This document shows, piece by piece, positions 35,435 through 48,147 of a stretch of DNA of 64,000 bases (within the stretch, counting starts at the first letter, position 1; each line of letters begins with the position of its first letter). The DNA is from Strongylocentrotus droebachiensis. Taxonomy: Eukaryota; Echinodermata; Echinoidea; Camarodonta; Strongylocentrotidae. The notes beneath the pieces were generated by a model that ran no database searches, was not told the DNA's origin, and saw only the letters and a list, made by a program, of their open reading frames with translations. Where the stretch lies: positions 1-64,000 of the forward strand of contig JAVYIG010006379.1 of the NCBI GenBank assembly GCA_035222895.1. The letters run 5' to 3'. A program made the translations under genes and the position numbers.

Positions 35435-36945
35435 TAGAGCCAAAGCTTTGTACGTCGATCCCTTTCGTTCGTCAATTATGCTGCTTCCTTCATTTGTATT
35501 CGCCGCAACGCGTTGCAGGATAATTCATCCATGTCGCCTGCCGTGGTCCGTGGGGAGCAGCGAAAATAATGAATCAGACCTTGGTGACATCTAGGCTTAC
35601 CGCTAACGACGTTGTGATTTGGTCTCTTGGTTAAACCAAACCCTAGTCAAAGTTATTATTTCCTCCACACAGGCACTTCTTCTTTTTTTCATTTCCTCCC
35701 TCTAAAGGGTCACTTCCTCATTTGTTTATTTCCATTTGCATATTCGTTCTTCTTATATTTCTGTTAAATTTGTCTAATTGGTGATTTCGTTTTCTTTCAT
35801 TAATATTGGATTAATGCATAAATGACGAATTGGTTATTATAGTAGTACGAACATGTTGGTGCTATTACTGATGTTGTTGTTTTTAAGTCATTTCAAAGAC
35901 ATCTCCTTTTGTTTCAGCTTATTTTCTTAAACTTCTCAAATTTTCAGGCAGGAGATTTTACATGAGCCATTCATCTGTTGTTTCATTTTCTCCCCTCTTC
36001 TTCTCTTTCTTTCTTTCTTGTCAAGTCTGCGTGACTTATTCCATTATTCGATTTCCATGATACATCGTAATCGTTTAGATTTTAAACAAACAGACTTCCG
36101 CGGCGTTTCTGCGCATTCATCTTCTCATTAATCACAACACAACAACATCTATGTCAGCTGTGTATAGTTAATAATGATCAAACAGACTGAGATATCTTCA
36201 TTCTCGTGGGAGAAAAAGACTCCCAAAACGGCTGGTCTCCCTGGTGATATTTTAATCTTTTCCATAGGCCCCCTTTCCATTTCGTTTCGTTTAGCACACC
36301 TCAAGTCGTGAACAAGTCCTCAATTAGAAGCGACAAGCAGATGCCATTATTATTACCTTTTGAGTCCGCGCCAGTGTGTGGAGAGGACTGAAGGAGCTAC
36401 ATATTGTATCCTCGACTTTTTAAGACTGTCAAATTTGATGGAATTGGTCATCTGGTTGGCAGATACCCATCTAATCCTCACTCTGATCGCCGTTGCCCTT
36501 TTTGAAAAGAAAGATGAACCACGAATCGCGACGAACATCCCCGTAGGATATATTTGCCCGGGTCCCTGAAATCTCATTCAAATGCAAAGAGAGGGAAGGG
36601 GGTCGGGGTTACCGTTCTCTCCTCTCCACTTTATCATCCCCGATTCTTTTCTTGGAACCTATTCTCAATCATTTCAGGACCTGCAATAAAGATTCTTGTT
36701 TAATTTTTGACAAATTCATCCGGAGACTTGTTACGCTCTACTTCTCAGTAACATTTTTTACACGCAGATGCGTGGGTAATAGGATACCATCTGATGCCTA
36801 GCATTACCAGTCTTCACATTACTAGGTTGATTCACGACATGCAGCTCTAATAATTTGTCATCTTTAGCAGTAACGGAAAAATATACGTGCAAATACAAAA
36901 GCAAAAGTTCAGGATTTTGTCTAAGATTACGATGGCCACGAAATA

Positions 36946-37240
36946 ACACTCCTTGAGGTGCAAAGTTGAACTTTAGAAGGTTCAACTCTTATAAGAACAT
37001 ATTTGTTAACACCTCTAAGGTTTGAAGTGGCACCTTTTTAGTCAGCTCTTGTTTAGGATGCAAACTTCCACCTTGCGAGGTTTTAACATGTTCCAAATTT
37101 TAGGGGTACTTCTATTGAATAATTAGGGGTGCAAAATCGCACGTTTTTACGGTCAAATCTACTATACCTTCTATTATACAGAGGTGTGGATGTTTTACCA
37201 CCCAGGATGCAAAAAACCGAACCTTTATTTTGAGTGCGTC
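36946..37240. repeat. Degenerate repeat of GGTGCAAA / AGGTT motifs
   Basis: Motifs such as GAGGTGCAAAGTTGAACTTT, AGGTTCAACT, GGATGCAAACTTCCACCTT, GGGGTGCAAAATCGCAC and GGATGCAAAAAACCGAACC recur irregularly and partly as inverted pairs. This looks like an old, decayed short-period repeat. Confidence 0.4.
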
Positions 37241-39149
37241 ATAGCGACCAACAATCGCTCAGCTTAATATCCAGCAAACAGCTGTCTTTAAATGAAAGAT
37301 GCAAATGTACAAATAGGTAGAACAAGAAAAGAAACAAAGTGAGAGTGAAAAGTGAAAAGGAGAGGAAGGGGGAAAGACTTTAAGGTGTAAATCGGGGTTG
37401 TCATGTAGAAATTGAATTGGATTTCAAGAAGCTGCTACGAATGTAATTACTCATTCCGAATGCTCCTGACCCGAACCCTCCCAAGAGACACAGGGGAAGA
37501 TAGATCCTCCACCTTCATCTCATTGGTGTGACATGAATAAGAAAACAAATCCTCAGTTGGTTCCTGGCTTGAAAGTTCATCTATAGTCCGGGGATCCGAC
37601 GTCTTCTCTGGTCCGGCGACATTAAGTCCGAATACATATTCTCCGGGCTTTCATTCTCCATAGACATTGGTATATCATTGATCTATTTTGGTTACTTTTT
37701 GCTTGGCTTGGCCAAAGATTAAAACAGTGTACTTTTAACAAACAATTCCTACTCTCACCACATTTATGTAAAACCAATGTTTTTACATTTAAAATATGTC
37801 GTAAAAGGAGGCAAGAATTTGTGTTGAATTCAAGGTTGAAATTATGAATTCGGCTTGTGGTAAAATTATAATCGGAGCATGTGTCGTACGATCAATGACC
37901 AACAAGAACGATCTGTTAGGCTATTATACTTTACATGACTACTACATGTTGATGCAGTAAGATGTACATGTAGAACAAATTTCCAACATATATATATGAA
38001 GTTTGTTTGGCTATCATGAAGTTAGGAAATATCATCTTGCTCTCAGATTGTTTTTCTGAAAACAAACAATATACGGGTCTTTGTAATTAATACCATCTGC
38101 TTCGTATATTTTCCTCATTCTCCGTGTGGTGTATTCATCCCATTGCGTATAGTTGCGTGTACAGGGTCCGTGTTTCCATAGCAACCATTTATTTGTTTTT
38201 TCAAAATAATCTTTTCTTGAGGTATCTACTTTCTTTACATCTGATCTGTTGACCTTTTAAATATTGAGAACAGAGTTATTCCATGTTTGTTAACGACCAC
38301 CGGATAGCACATAGTCGCTTCAAATTCGATTACCACCAACACCATCGCAAAGACGTTAAAGAAATCAACCACTGGCAATATGAAAAGCCTACCGAGTGCA
38401 TCACTTATTTAAATGCTCAAACAAACAATAATCCAATGTATTTTGATGTAAGTATGTTTGTTTCCCAACCCTTTAGTTACCAACTCTTTGATTCACCTGC
38501 TATGCAAAACAATGGCGTCTCTATAGATGAAATTCATTTTACACAAAGTAGTTGTTGCTATGCAGGATAATAATTCCTGGCAATCTTTTCACTCGTCAAG
38601 AGAAACTTTTTTTTATAATCATGCATTAAATTGGTGAATAGGTCTATTCTAAAAGCATGTTTCCCATTGCGAATGTTATTGCTTTAGCTCTTACGATAGG
38701 GCTCATTTTTAAAGTCATTGCGAGCTGGTTCACCATGTATAGTCCATAAAAAACACTTGGCAAGATTTTGAAATTCGGGTCCCAGGCTTGAGGTGACATC
38801 GTCACCCTCTAGAATTGACACAAGTGGAACACGGTGTACATAGTTAACTTTGATGTCCTATTTTCGAACCCCTAACACGTCCCACTACTATCTTATCAGC
38901 GATCACGTAATACTGTTACGTCAGATAAACTCCTCGCTTCTAATTTCGAGCATCTCCTTATAAGCTGAAGCACCTGTGTGGTAACGAGAGCGCCTTCGCA
39001 CCTTTATCCCAATCCCAGATTACTTGCCTTTAGATCAGCCCCCCCCCCCCCCCCCATCTCCTTGTCCACACCCACATGTTTTCATCCTTTTCATCTGTTG
39101 ACTGCTACTTCTAGTTTCTTATTCCGTCCCCCTTCCACCCATCTGTATT

Positions 39150-39325
39150 GACTTTTTTCCTCTCTGTGTCTATTTGTATCTCATCTGTCTTCCACTCTCT
39201 ATCTTTCTATCTCTCCCTCCCTCAACATCCCCCTCTCTCTCCATCTCACCCTCCCTCACCATCACCCTCACCATCTACCTCTCTTTCTTCCTCACCATCT
39301 CTCTCTAGTCTTCCCCAACAATTTC
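39150..39325. repeat. CT-rich microsatellite stretch
   Basis: Imperfect (CT)n/(CCCT)n with interspersed CACC. The open frame through it is low complexity. A C run lies just before (39039-39055). Confidence 0.85.
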
Positions 39326-39549
39326 TTCCTCATTCTTTGTCTGTCCCGCTCCCTTTTCCTCTCCAATTTTGTGAGCTTTATTTTTCATTTTGACAATTTA
39401 TATACATGAATATACACATTTACTTTAAAGAGTAAAGAGTGATTATCATGTATTCTTTCTTTCATCTGCCAATTACCTTTCCTTTAAAAAAAATCATTCT
39501 GGGTTGAGGTGTTTTTTATAACATTTGACTTTGAAATATATTTGTTTAA

Positions 39550-39907
39550 AGGCATCGTTTAACAATGTTAAATCTGACATGCACGGCCCTACGTGTTATC
39601 AGTGTCTATGATATGGTGTCATATTGAAGCCCTAAAAAAATTGCCCTTCAAAATGATCAAGAAGTAAAAATCTTTGAGTGACCGGTTTTACCATACTCCT
39701 TTTCCCCAATAGACTGTAGTGTCATGAAAACCGTTAAGAAAACGCAAAATTTGATTTCCAATCATAAATATCTTGATAATCAGACAGGCGATCGGCTTGC
39801 AGAAGTCATGGGGTTCCTGACTGACATAAAGGTTTATAATTATCATTACAGCATAAGCTAAATCCAGGATTTTGTTTCAAAATCTGAGACAAAGTTACCG
39901 GATCCCT
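39550..39907. mobile_element. TTAA-flanked MITE (piggyBac-like ends), 358 bp
   Basis: TTAA at 39546-39549 and at 39908-39911 flank a segment whose ends are AGGCATCGTTTAACAATG and, reading inward from the right on the other strand, AGGGATCCGGTAACTTTG. These agree at 12 of 18 positions. TTAA target duplications with short AGG-starting ends are typical of piggyBac-type non-autonomous elements. No open frame. Confidence 0.55.
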
Positions 39908-39911
39908 TTAA

Positions 39912-42566
39912 GAACCCATGGAAAAGTGCCCAACTCTATCTATTCTGTACATACTATTTGCATATCATTACATTATCATTCATTTGAAAACGGGGTCGTG
40001 AAAAGTAAATGTAAATGTAAATGCTGCAGGATTAGAAATACAGTTGCGTATACAAGATATTAGCTGCCGGGATGAATTTATCCGGCCGACTCTTATCAAA
40101 TAATTGGAAACATCATTTTAGTCAGATTTTAACAGAGCCTTATTACACTGAATCTAAAATGCATCGTCATCATTCCTACGGCAAATTGCACGACCCGAAT
40201 TTGACCAATTTCGAAGAAAACTGTATCTGGGGTAAAAGATTAAGGGATTATTATTATTAGAGATTAGAGAACTCTTCCATATTCTTTTTCATTTTTGTAA
40301 CACTGTTTGTAGGTAGTTTCCTTGTAACCTATATAGTACTTCACCTCTTCACCTCAAAATGATAGAATGTGGTTTTCTATAAGACTTTAATTTCGAAATT
40401 GATTCAACCTAAAAGGCTATAACTATTATTTTCTTTTCAAAGAAAAAGAGATAATTATGTTCACAGTAGACCTTCACCTCAAAAGAATAGGGTGTGGTTT
40501 ACATGAAGACTTACGAAAATATTTACACCGAATACTTTTCTTCTTTTTTTTTCTTTCTTTTTTGAGCGGTCACCATAACTGTTTTATACAGCTCAATGAG
40601 CGTAAACATATCCGTAACACCGTACCCTAAACAGATTTGTAACACCTGCGGTTTTATTCATTTCGCAGAAAGCCGAGATCGATTCGTTTGGTCGCAGACC
40701 TCACTTTAGCTTGGTCATATCCAGCCTCTCTCTGTAGCCACAAATGATCAGTTGAAAACAAAATCTGGATGCAGAGAGGATGGCTAAACCTCGCCTCCAA
40801 TAATTGCCGTGACATTTTCATGTTCTGCCTGATACCCATCTTTAGCATCTAATGTTACGAGCCGTGCCCAAATTAAACCTCCCCATAATTACGCGAATCG
40901 CTGAGAGAACATCGACGACATTTTTATTAGTTTTCGGCCGGAATCCCGTTATCGAGTTAAACACCCAATTAACATTGTGCCAGTCGCCATTAATACAAAG
41001 GCAATGGTTTTCATTATTGGGCACAATTCGGCCAATTTCGAACAAATTGGACATGTTTGCTTTATTTTGTAATAACTGTTGACTGATGGGTGTGGTTCGT
41101 GAGAAGCATTGTGGTTAAGACTTCGATAAATTATACATTTCCCTGTACAAGACAATGAATAGTAGATATGCCTGTATCAATCCTGTAACCATTTGCAGCA
41201 TAAATTTAAAGTAATTTATCTTGTTAACCAGTTGATTTTTCTCTAGCACTGAGAATATAAAGCTGTGTTAAAGGGATGCAACATCGGAAACATTAATGTT
41301 GACGAAAAAATAATTTATTTGTAGGATTTTAGTCGATAACAGGAATTTACCCCTGGAGTATATAAGCCTTAAAGCAGTATAAAACCAAAAGAACAGTTAA
41401 CTTTAATTGTGTAGCATTGTCATTGCAAATTAAGAAAAAAAATGACTCGATGCCTTCGTTTCTATGCTACCAAGCTTTGAATAAAACACATTTTAAAACA
41501 CTAGACTGATAATGAAGATAATTACTGTACGGAAATTAATAAAATTCTGGTCACCACAATGAACACCATTAGAAAAATGAATGTCTCTATAAATCAAAAA
41601 TAATTTTTGATTACCCTTGGAAAATGACCAAAGTAGTAAATGTGTTCCTCGCAGATTTCCTCACATAAAAGATGACTAGTCTGCTTTCTCCTGCCAAAAT
41701 GAACCTGAGAATCTATAATCATGGAAGGCACGTCTGTAGGGGAGATTCAAGTCAAATCACTAGGGACATATTTACAGATGCTTCCCCAGTCATTTTCACA
41801 TGGTTTTTACAAGAATGATTTATGTAGGTCAGCTGGAAAATAATAGAACGCTAATCTAGGTATTCAGGGCACGCAGATGGCTTCAATGCAGAGATTCATT
41901 TTTGTATCTCTTGGAGATCTTTCATGGCAGAACTAGCTTTATGATAAATAATGTGCTCGCACGCATGATTTATTTGTTGAGGGTGGCGTCTGACCAAAGT
42001 AAGGATAACTGTTGCATGTCTCCATCTCTATTTTAATTCATCGAAGGCCATCTGTAGGTTAAAACATGAGATCAAATTTATTATTCACTACCGCGTTAAA
42101 CTATTGAGTTTTGATAACTCTTTTTCAAACGCTTTTATTTTTGATGTGTTATATGGGAGTGCGAGTTTGTCGGTGTGTGGGTGCGTATTTGTTCGTGCGG
42201 GTGAATATTATGTGTGCGGGCGTCTTTGCACTTGTGCAGTCAATGAGAATCAATGTTTTAATATGAATTATTGTTTTTATGATCCAGAAATACATTGTTG
42301 TTTATTGATTCAAAACTATTCACTGTAGTGAAAGAATAATCTGCTGAGACGGAGATGCATTGATATCAGACTTCAATCATTTTGTCGTTTTCTCGTTTTG
42401 ATTTATATTTAGTGTTTATTTATGTGATTCTCAGGTTTTCATTTGTGTAACTATTTGCCTGGTTTTTAATAAAATGTAATAAAGACATGAAAGTGTATGA
42501 CGCTTGTCGTTTAAAAGGAGCAAAGTTTTTTCACGGTGAAGAGTTGATTAAAAATCATCCACAGCT
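39912..42566. other. Non-coding DNA with a GC-richer stretch at 40652-41075
   Basis: No exon recognised. The 40652-41075 part is open on both strands for 60-75 codons and contains homeodomain- and CCAAT-like words (CCCAATTAAC, TTATTGG, CATTAAT). That fits conserved non-coding or regulatory DNA better than a gene, but conservation cannot be seen from one sequence. Confidence 0.35.
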
Positions 42567-42570
42567 TTAA

Positions 42571-43105
42571 AGGTACTATGTCCCTTTTGCAGCCAACCTC
42601 AAATTCTGTAGAACTTTGCAGGAATAATGAATATGTCATGTATGTCCTATCTGTGAAATTTAAACGTTAGCAGTGTCCTCATATTCAAATTATGCAAGGA
42701 AACCCGTTTACTTGCTAGACTTCACTGTCAGACACTATTGAGTGACTGACTGGCCTTTTTTCTTCTTTGGTAATAACATACATGAAAAGAGTTGTAAATG
42801 GTACATGAGCATATTTTGTCTACATCAATAACCCACTTCTTGTGATGGCCAAGATTAAACTGATTGAATCTTTGCGCTGCATAAAACGTATGACTATTCG
42901 GTACAATCGTCTGAAAATCAAGACTATTACTTTTGGGCTCTATAGACCCTAAAGTCGATTTGACAACCAATAGTCATTATTTTTCCACTTGAAGACATTT
43001 TCAAGCCCTAACTTTTTTAGGGAAGTTCTAAATTAGTATTATCTTTCAAATGCAGTTGGAATTTAACTTTTTCATTTTTTGGCCTGCAAATGGGCCATAG
43101 TACCT
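42571..43105. mobile_element. TTAA-flanked MITE (piggyBac-like ends), 535 bp
   Basis: TTAA at 42567-42570 and 43106-43109. The ends are AGGTACTATGTCCCTTTTGC on the left and, on the opposite strand from the right, AGGTACTATGGCCCATTTGC, 18 of 20 identical. No transposase frame inside. It lies about 120 bp upstream of the P2X exon at 43225. Confidence 0.85.
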
Positions 43106-43150
43106 TTAAGGGGAAGAAAATAAGCGGTTCACTTTCCCTTTATCTGAAAG

Positions 43151-43192
43151 CAAACATGATGTGTGACACCGTTATACTTTATTTTGAGGAAG
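43151..43192 (+). pseudogene. Degenerate partial copy of the P2X TM2 exon
   Basis: ATGTGTGACACCGTTATACT at 43159 is a copy of ATGTGTGATGTCGTTGTACT at 43234, with both preceded by an AG. The two translate as MCDTVILY and MCDVVVLY and lie 75 bp apart, so they are in the same frame. The copy then diverges (FEEV instead of LLKKR) and does not fit the phase of the exon. It looks like the remnant of a partial exon duplication. Confidence 0.5.
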
Positions 43193-43224
43193 TCATAATC
43201 TCCTGTTCTATTATATGTTTGCAG

Positions 43225-43341
43225 GCTACTGTCATGTGTGATGTCGTTGTACTATATCTTCTTAAGAAGAGGAAATACTACAAGGAAGCAAAATTTCAGA
43301 ACGTAGCAAGTAATGAGAATGGACCGCAGAAGACATATGAG
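43225..43341 (+). CDS. P2X receptor, penultimate coding exon (end of TM2 and cytoplasmic stabilising motif)
   Basis: 117-bp exon, phase 0 at both ends, after TATATGTTTGCAG and before GTAAGATT. It reads ATVMCDVVVLY then LLKKRKYYKEAKFQNV and ends GPQKTYE. Vertebrate P2X4 has ATVLCDVIVLYCMKK and then YYxxKKYKYV at the same place, and its exon begins at the same Ala. The family's YxxxK motif just after TM2, needed for surface stability, is present as YKEAK. P2X receptors are trimeric ATP-gated cation channels with two membrane helices per subunit; this exon gives the inner half of TM2 and the start of the C-terminal tail. The subtype cannot be assigned. Earlier exons were not found in the window. 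Confidence 0.9.
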
Positions 43342-43359
43342 GTAAGATTGCATAAACTT

Positions 43360-43592
43360 TTTCATCTCTCTCTTTCTCTCTATATATCTCTCCCTCTCTG
43401 TCTTTGTCTCTGTCTGTCTGTCTATATATCTTTCTTTCTGTCTCACTCTCTCTCCCTCTCTATCTCTCTCCCCGCCCTCTCTGTCTCTCTCCTCTGTTTC
43501 ATTTCTCTCTTTGACTAGTTTCCTCTCTTCCTCTTTCCCTCTCTCTCCCTCTCTCTCTCTCTCTCTCTCGCTCTCTCTCTCTCTTTCCCTTC
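43360..43592. repeat. CT microsatellite directly after the P2X donor
   Basis: Imperfect (CT)n with short TATATATCT interruptions begins about 18 bp after the donor at 43342 and continues for about 230 bp. Long (CUCU) stretches near a donor are potential PTB-type binding sites. Confidence 0.9.
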
Positions 43593-43599
43593 CAATTTC

Positions 43600-46500
43600 C
43601 TTCCTAGCATAAGTGACTCATTATAAGGTGCTGCCGTTAATTAGAATAAATTGCATCTCCTACTATGTTCATGAATGCAAATGACAAATAATTTTTTTTT
43701 AAAGTACCAGTGCTAGTTTTCTGAAGGGACTTCATAATTTATATTAGTGAGTCAAACATTTAACATTTCAAAGTATTTATTTGTTGGCTGCCTATGAATC
43801 AGCCTCTTATCATCACGCTATCTACTGAAATCCCGTGTGTTTTTATTCTGTCAGTAATTGCCTAAGACATATAGACGTCGTGATATAAATATTGAATCGT
43901 ATGATAAAAAAGACGGCAACACCTGTTGATGGATTACTTTACTTAGATTACTGTATTAAGAGAAGATTTTTAGATTTAAAAAATGCGTATAACCTGTTAA
44001 AATGTTCAATGCAACTATTTCAATATTAACATGGTTCTCGTTGCCATACCTTATTTTTGTATGTCTTTGTTTGAATCTATACTGACAGAATTCCATAATA
44101 AGAGTGAAATTACTTATGCTTCTAAACCAACATATATAAATGGTTGATCATGGATGGCTTATACTTTCAGAGCAAATAATATGAACTAATTTTGTTTTTG
44201 GTATCGTGCTGTTGTTTTAACACGCCATAAATGCTCCATTTAATTGGTTTTCTGAGAATGAGAAAGAATGAATTAAATTTGTTAACATCGTTATATAAAC
44301 AAAAATAATGTTATAATTGTATATGATAACGTTATGTGATATATAAATTATGAATATGTATATATATATAATCATAACTCTAAAATGTATTAATTTCATC
44401 CTCGTACTGTCCATATACATATTCATACATAGCCAAATAACTTATGACTTCGTTTTTGAAGGCTCTACACTCTCTACAATTATGACGGCGTCTCCTACTC
44501 AAACTATGGGTCTTGATCCCAGGATCTATTTTCATATTCATTCTTAACCTTTTTTCTCTGATTAAGAGATAATTCATGTTTTAGTTGGTTGTTTCTCTTT
44601 CTATATAATTCCTTATATTCAACTGTCTTTGTGTTTATGTAGGCCTTTGTTGAACTATTGTTCTTGATGGACGACTAAAATCACGGTCATTACATCAAAA
44701 ACACAACACAGTGTTGCACATGTGGGACTAGTGCTAGATGCGAAACCCAACACTTCAACATCTTCCATGGATGAAAGCAAGCAGGCTCGTTCCATCGCAC
44801 TTCACAATAGTCGGCAATTATCATCATAAACCATCTCACAATCACGACATAAATTAGTGTAAATATTTTTGCTTTCATCCTTTCATATTTGTCATCATCC
44901 CAAGAATGAACTGAAATGAATTTTTAGACGACTTTTGTCTTTATTTCACTGCTTTGCATGCCGCCTTTTTTTCCACACCACCGTAGCTTGTACCTTGCAA
45001 GCGGACGGGGGACGTTAAAGGTCCCCAACCGACCTCACGATTGGCAAGCAGGTAGCTTGGTTCTCACGCACACCCCATCGGAATGGCATTCGAATCTCTC
45101 AACGTAATGTAGGTACAAAAAAAGCTCATCGGGCGACACATGATTTTATAAATACGCGGGAAATCCTGCTACCCGCAAAAATGTTTAGTGGCTTGTGGAT
45201 CATCTGCTTCACCATTCTTCATTGCACAGTTGCGAAGACCTCTTCACTGCTCTCTCATTTGTCAAGATGTTGTAGTAGAATAAATGGCGTAGGACATTCA
45301 CCGGCTTCGTAGAAGAGAAACTTATTCTTTTTTCCTCATTTCATTCCATCCAAGCATTTTTTATATTTCATTTCACGCACAGTCGTCTAAAAGTTGCATT
45401 TTCCTATTTAGAACATCACACTGCACATGCACAGACACTTATGCATTTATTCATTTTCACACTATCGTACCTGTCACCCGAACCCTAAATGTATAATCCA
45501 TCTTTCATCTCTTCTTCTCGAAGGGATTAAATTCATAGAGCGAGATTATTTTCTGGCGCGTCTGCCTTTGAGATACCATAGAATGCGTTAAATTTTTCTC
45601 AGATATTTCATCTTTCCGGTTCACTGGTTAAGAATCTCAAAACGACAAATGAAAGGGTCATATTGATCCGCATTATATGGGTTCGAGTTGACAGGTATGA
45701 TAAACTCACACTAGCACCTTTTCTACCAAACACCTTCTGCACATGCGCATTACATTATTTCATTATTTTTCTTTCTATCGTGATTTAACGCACAACGTAC
45801 CTGTTCTAATATAATTTATTAACTTTACTCCTCTAGCTAGGCCTGATTCTTCACTGCAACTATGCACCTGTAATGCTCATCAAATGTTAATGCTCAAGTG
45901 TTGTTAGTAGTGTAGCTTTCTTGTCACATTTTGCTACTTTGGTTGCTAAGTTTCGTATAATGGCCGGCCATGTACAGTAACGGAAATTGTCAGATTGGAA
46001 AGGACAAATAAACTGACTTTGTCCATATTTTGAATATAATTTACTTCAGAAAAGTCATTCAGTCATCTACTTGCGTAAATTTGTTACTAAAAGTTCAAGT
46101 TTTTTTGAAGAAAAAAAATATTTCCTGACTTTGCCCGTTGATAGGTATTATTATTTGATTATTAATCCAATAAAGACCTCCTCCAAATAACAAAAACAAA
46201 AACATTTACACTTGTTAAGCATGTGACTATATCTGAAGTAAAGTGGAACCAATTTTACAAGGAAATGACAAATCTGTTGTCTGAAAATGTTTCCAATATT
46301 CTACATGGCTAACAAACTTTCTTTTCTCGCCCCTTTGTCGCAAAAGCTGGTGCTATACTCACTGCTACTAAATTGTTGTCATTGTTGCTCTTGTTGGTCT
46401 AATGTCGGCGTAGTTCTTTAGTCTGTATCATGAAATGTATATTACTGAGGCGATTTGACAAAAAAGATGATGTCATGTTCTGAAAAAAATTCCTTACCAA

Positions 46501-47720
46501 AAACAACGAAAGTGTAAACTGACGTTTTATAATAATGTACGTCACCTGTTTTTCTGTTCAAATGCTGAATGTGTTATCTGTCTATCTCCAACGTTGTGTT
46601 TTGCTATGTGGTCAGTAATTGTTAATCCTTATCCTATGTTTGTCAAATGCTTCATACAACCTTTTTGTTGTCAATCTAAAATTTCTTAATTTGTTCTAAT
46701 GTTTTATCATTTCTTTGTTATATCTGATAGAAGAATCGCTTTGCTCTGTAGTCCAAGTAATGTCTTATTGGAGGGAATAGTGTTGGAAGCGATTTTTTTT
46801 TTCATCCTACCTAGATATCCATTTTTTGATTTAAAAGCAACTGTATTTGTCACCTGCAAAACTGGCATCCTATACTTTTCAACAAAGTAGTCATACTTGA
46901 TATTTTATCATGCAACCCATGTATATCAAAAACGTCATAAGCTATTAATCTTTTTTGACCAGCAGCGTTTTATATACTTGGACAAGTGTTAACGGTTAAG
47001 AGTGTTATAAAGTATCTGACCAGGCTCGCTTGCGAACCCATTAATTCTATGAAAATAAATTTAAATCAGTAGCATCACTTCCAAGGCACTTCGTAAATTA
47101 CGCGACCAATTTGTTAAAGAGAACGATTTCCTCTCGCAGGCGATGAAGAGTCATCGGGCATGCTATTTCATAAATTGATAGGCTAAACACGCAATCAGTT
47201 ATCAGAAATTACCGGTTAAAGTGCGACGGTTTTCACCACCGTGACACCAAATTGTCATGACCGCCATTTAGTAGAGAGTATACGCTAATTGTTTTCAGTG
47301 TGATGTTAACGAGTCGACCTTCAGCGCATGCATGGAAACAATTAATGTACTGATGTAAAGCATCGGTTTCAGTCAAAGGGGGAAGGTCAATATTTGATCA
47401 TTGATTAGAGCAACGGTGAAAGTTTTCATTTACTCTCCACTATTTTACTTATTCATTAAAGTGTGTTCAATTAATCAAAGAATCCATCTCTACTTGTCTT
47501 TGTAATGGACTCGGGTAAACATATTCATTCCTTTTCTTTCAAGAAAAATTACTGCCTTGCATTTGCCAGTACATATATAACTGTTTGGTAATGTCCAATG
47601 CCATAATACTTTACTCTAATCATCCAAAGTCATGAATATATCAACTGAAATCCCTTGCTGCAAACATTTCCATTTTTTGAGTCACATGTAATTTCTATGC
47701 GCCTTTTCTCTAAATGCACT
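43600..47720. other. P2X intron sequence, nothing coding recognised
   Basis: AT-rich intron DNA. A short inverted pair built on TTTTAGACGACT (about 44928 and 45383) is the only structure noted. The GC-richer part at 47130-47350 may be conserved non-coding DNA. Confidence 0.4.
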
Positions 47721-47725
47721 GTATT

Positions 47726-47754
47726 GTTTCCATGGAAACGTTTTGGATATAAAG
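47726..47754 (+). promoter_or_regulatory. X-box palindrome and TATA-like box
   Basis: GTTTCCATGGAAAC (47726-47739) is a perfect 14-bp palindrome of the RFX X-box type (consensus GTTGCCATGGCAAC). GATATAAAG at 47746-47754 follows seven bases later. It lies 97-110 bp upstream of the ATG at 47836, the distance typical of X-boxes in ciliary gene promoters. Use as a promoter is inference. Confidence 0.35.
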
Positions 47755-47835
47755 AGTGGAATCCGAAACCACTGCTTACGGTGATTTATCTAAATCTTGT
47801 TAGGCTAATTTGTATTTGATGGAAATCTGGAGTTC

Positions 47836-48069
47836 ATGAAAACGCAGAGAGAAGAATTGGATGAAAGATATTATTCGGGGAATGCTTATCTGTCTGCCCT
47901 GGAGCAACTCATTTCAGATGAATTATTGGAGGAATATTGGCAATTTAACATTCTTGCCCGGGAAGAAAGCAGGACCAATCTCAGGCATAGACGCCACTTT
48001 GGTGAAAGGGGTTCTCACAAGTTAAGACAGCACACTATTAAAATGAAGACGAAGAGACATAGGCTTTAG
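47836..48069 (+). CDS. Possible small gene or alternative P2X last exon, 77 codons
   Basis: The open frame starts MKTQREELDERYYSGNAY, continues LSALEQLISDELLEEYWQF and ends in a basic tail (HTIKMKTKRHRL). The first half is Leu/Glu-rich and would form amphipathic helix; the second is Arg/His/Lys-rich. The composition is more protein-like than other chance frames here, but no family is recognised. Two readings are possible. It could be a small gene driven by the X-box/TATA upstream. Or a CAG at 47845-47847 could act as an acceptor in phase 0, matching the P2X donor at 43342 and giving an alternative C-terminal tail. The tract before that CAG is not pyrimidine-rich, which weakens the second reading. 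Confidence 0.3.
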   Translation: MKTQREELDERYYSGNAYLSALEQLISDELLEEYWQFNILAREESRTNLRHRRHFGERGSHKLRQHTIKMKTKRHRL

Positions 48070-48147
48070 TATTGATTATCTTTTAACCTGGTGGACTTAA
48101 GAACCATTAGCGTAATGAGAGGAGGGCGTTGCATCTTTCACCCCGAA

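Noticed and set aside
38283-38570. 95-codon open frame with a good donor (GTAAGTATG at 38450)
   Set aside because: His/Asn-rich translation without family resemblance, no matching upstream exon, and the frame reads on past the donor; likely chance.
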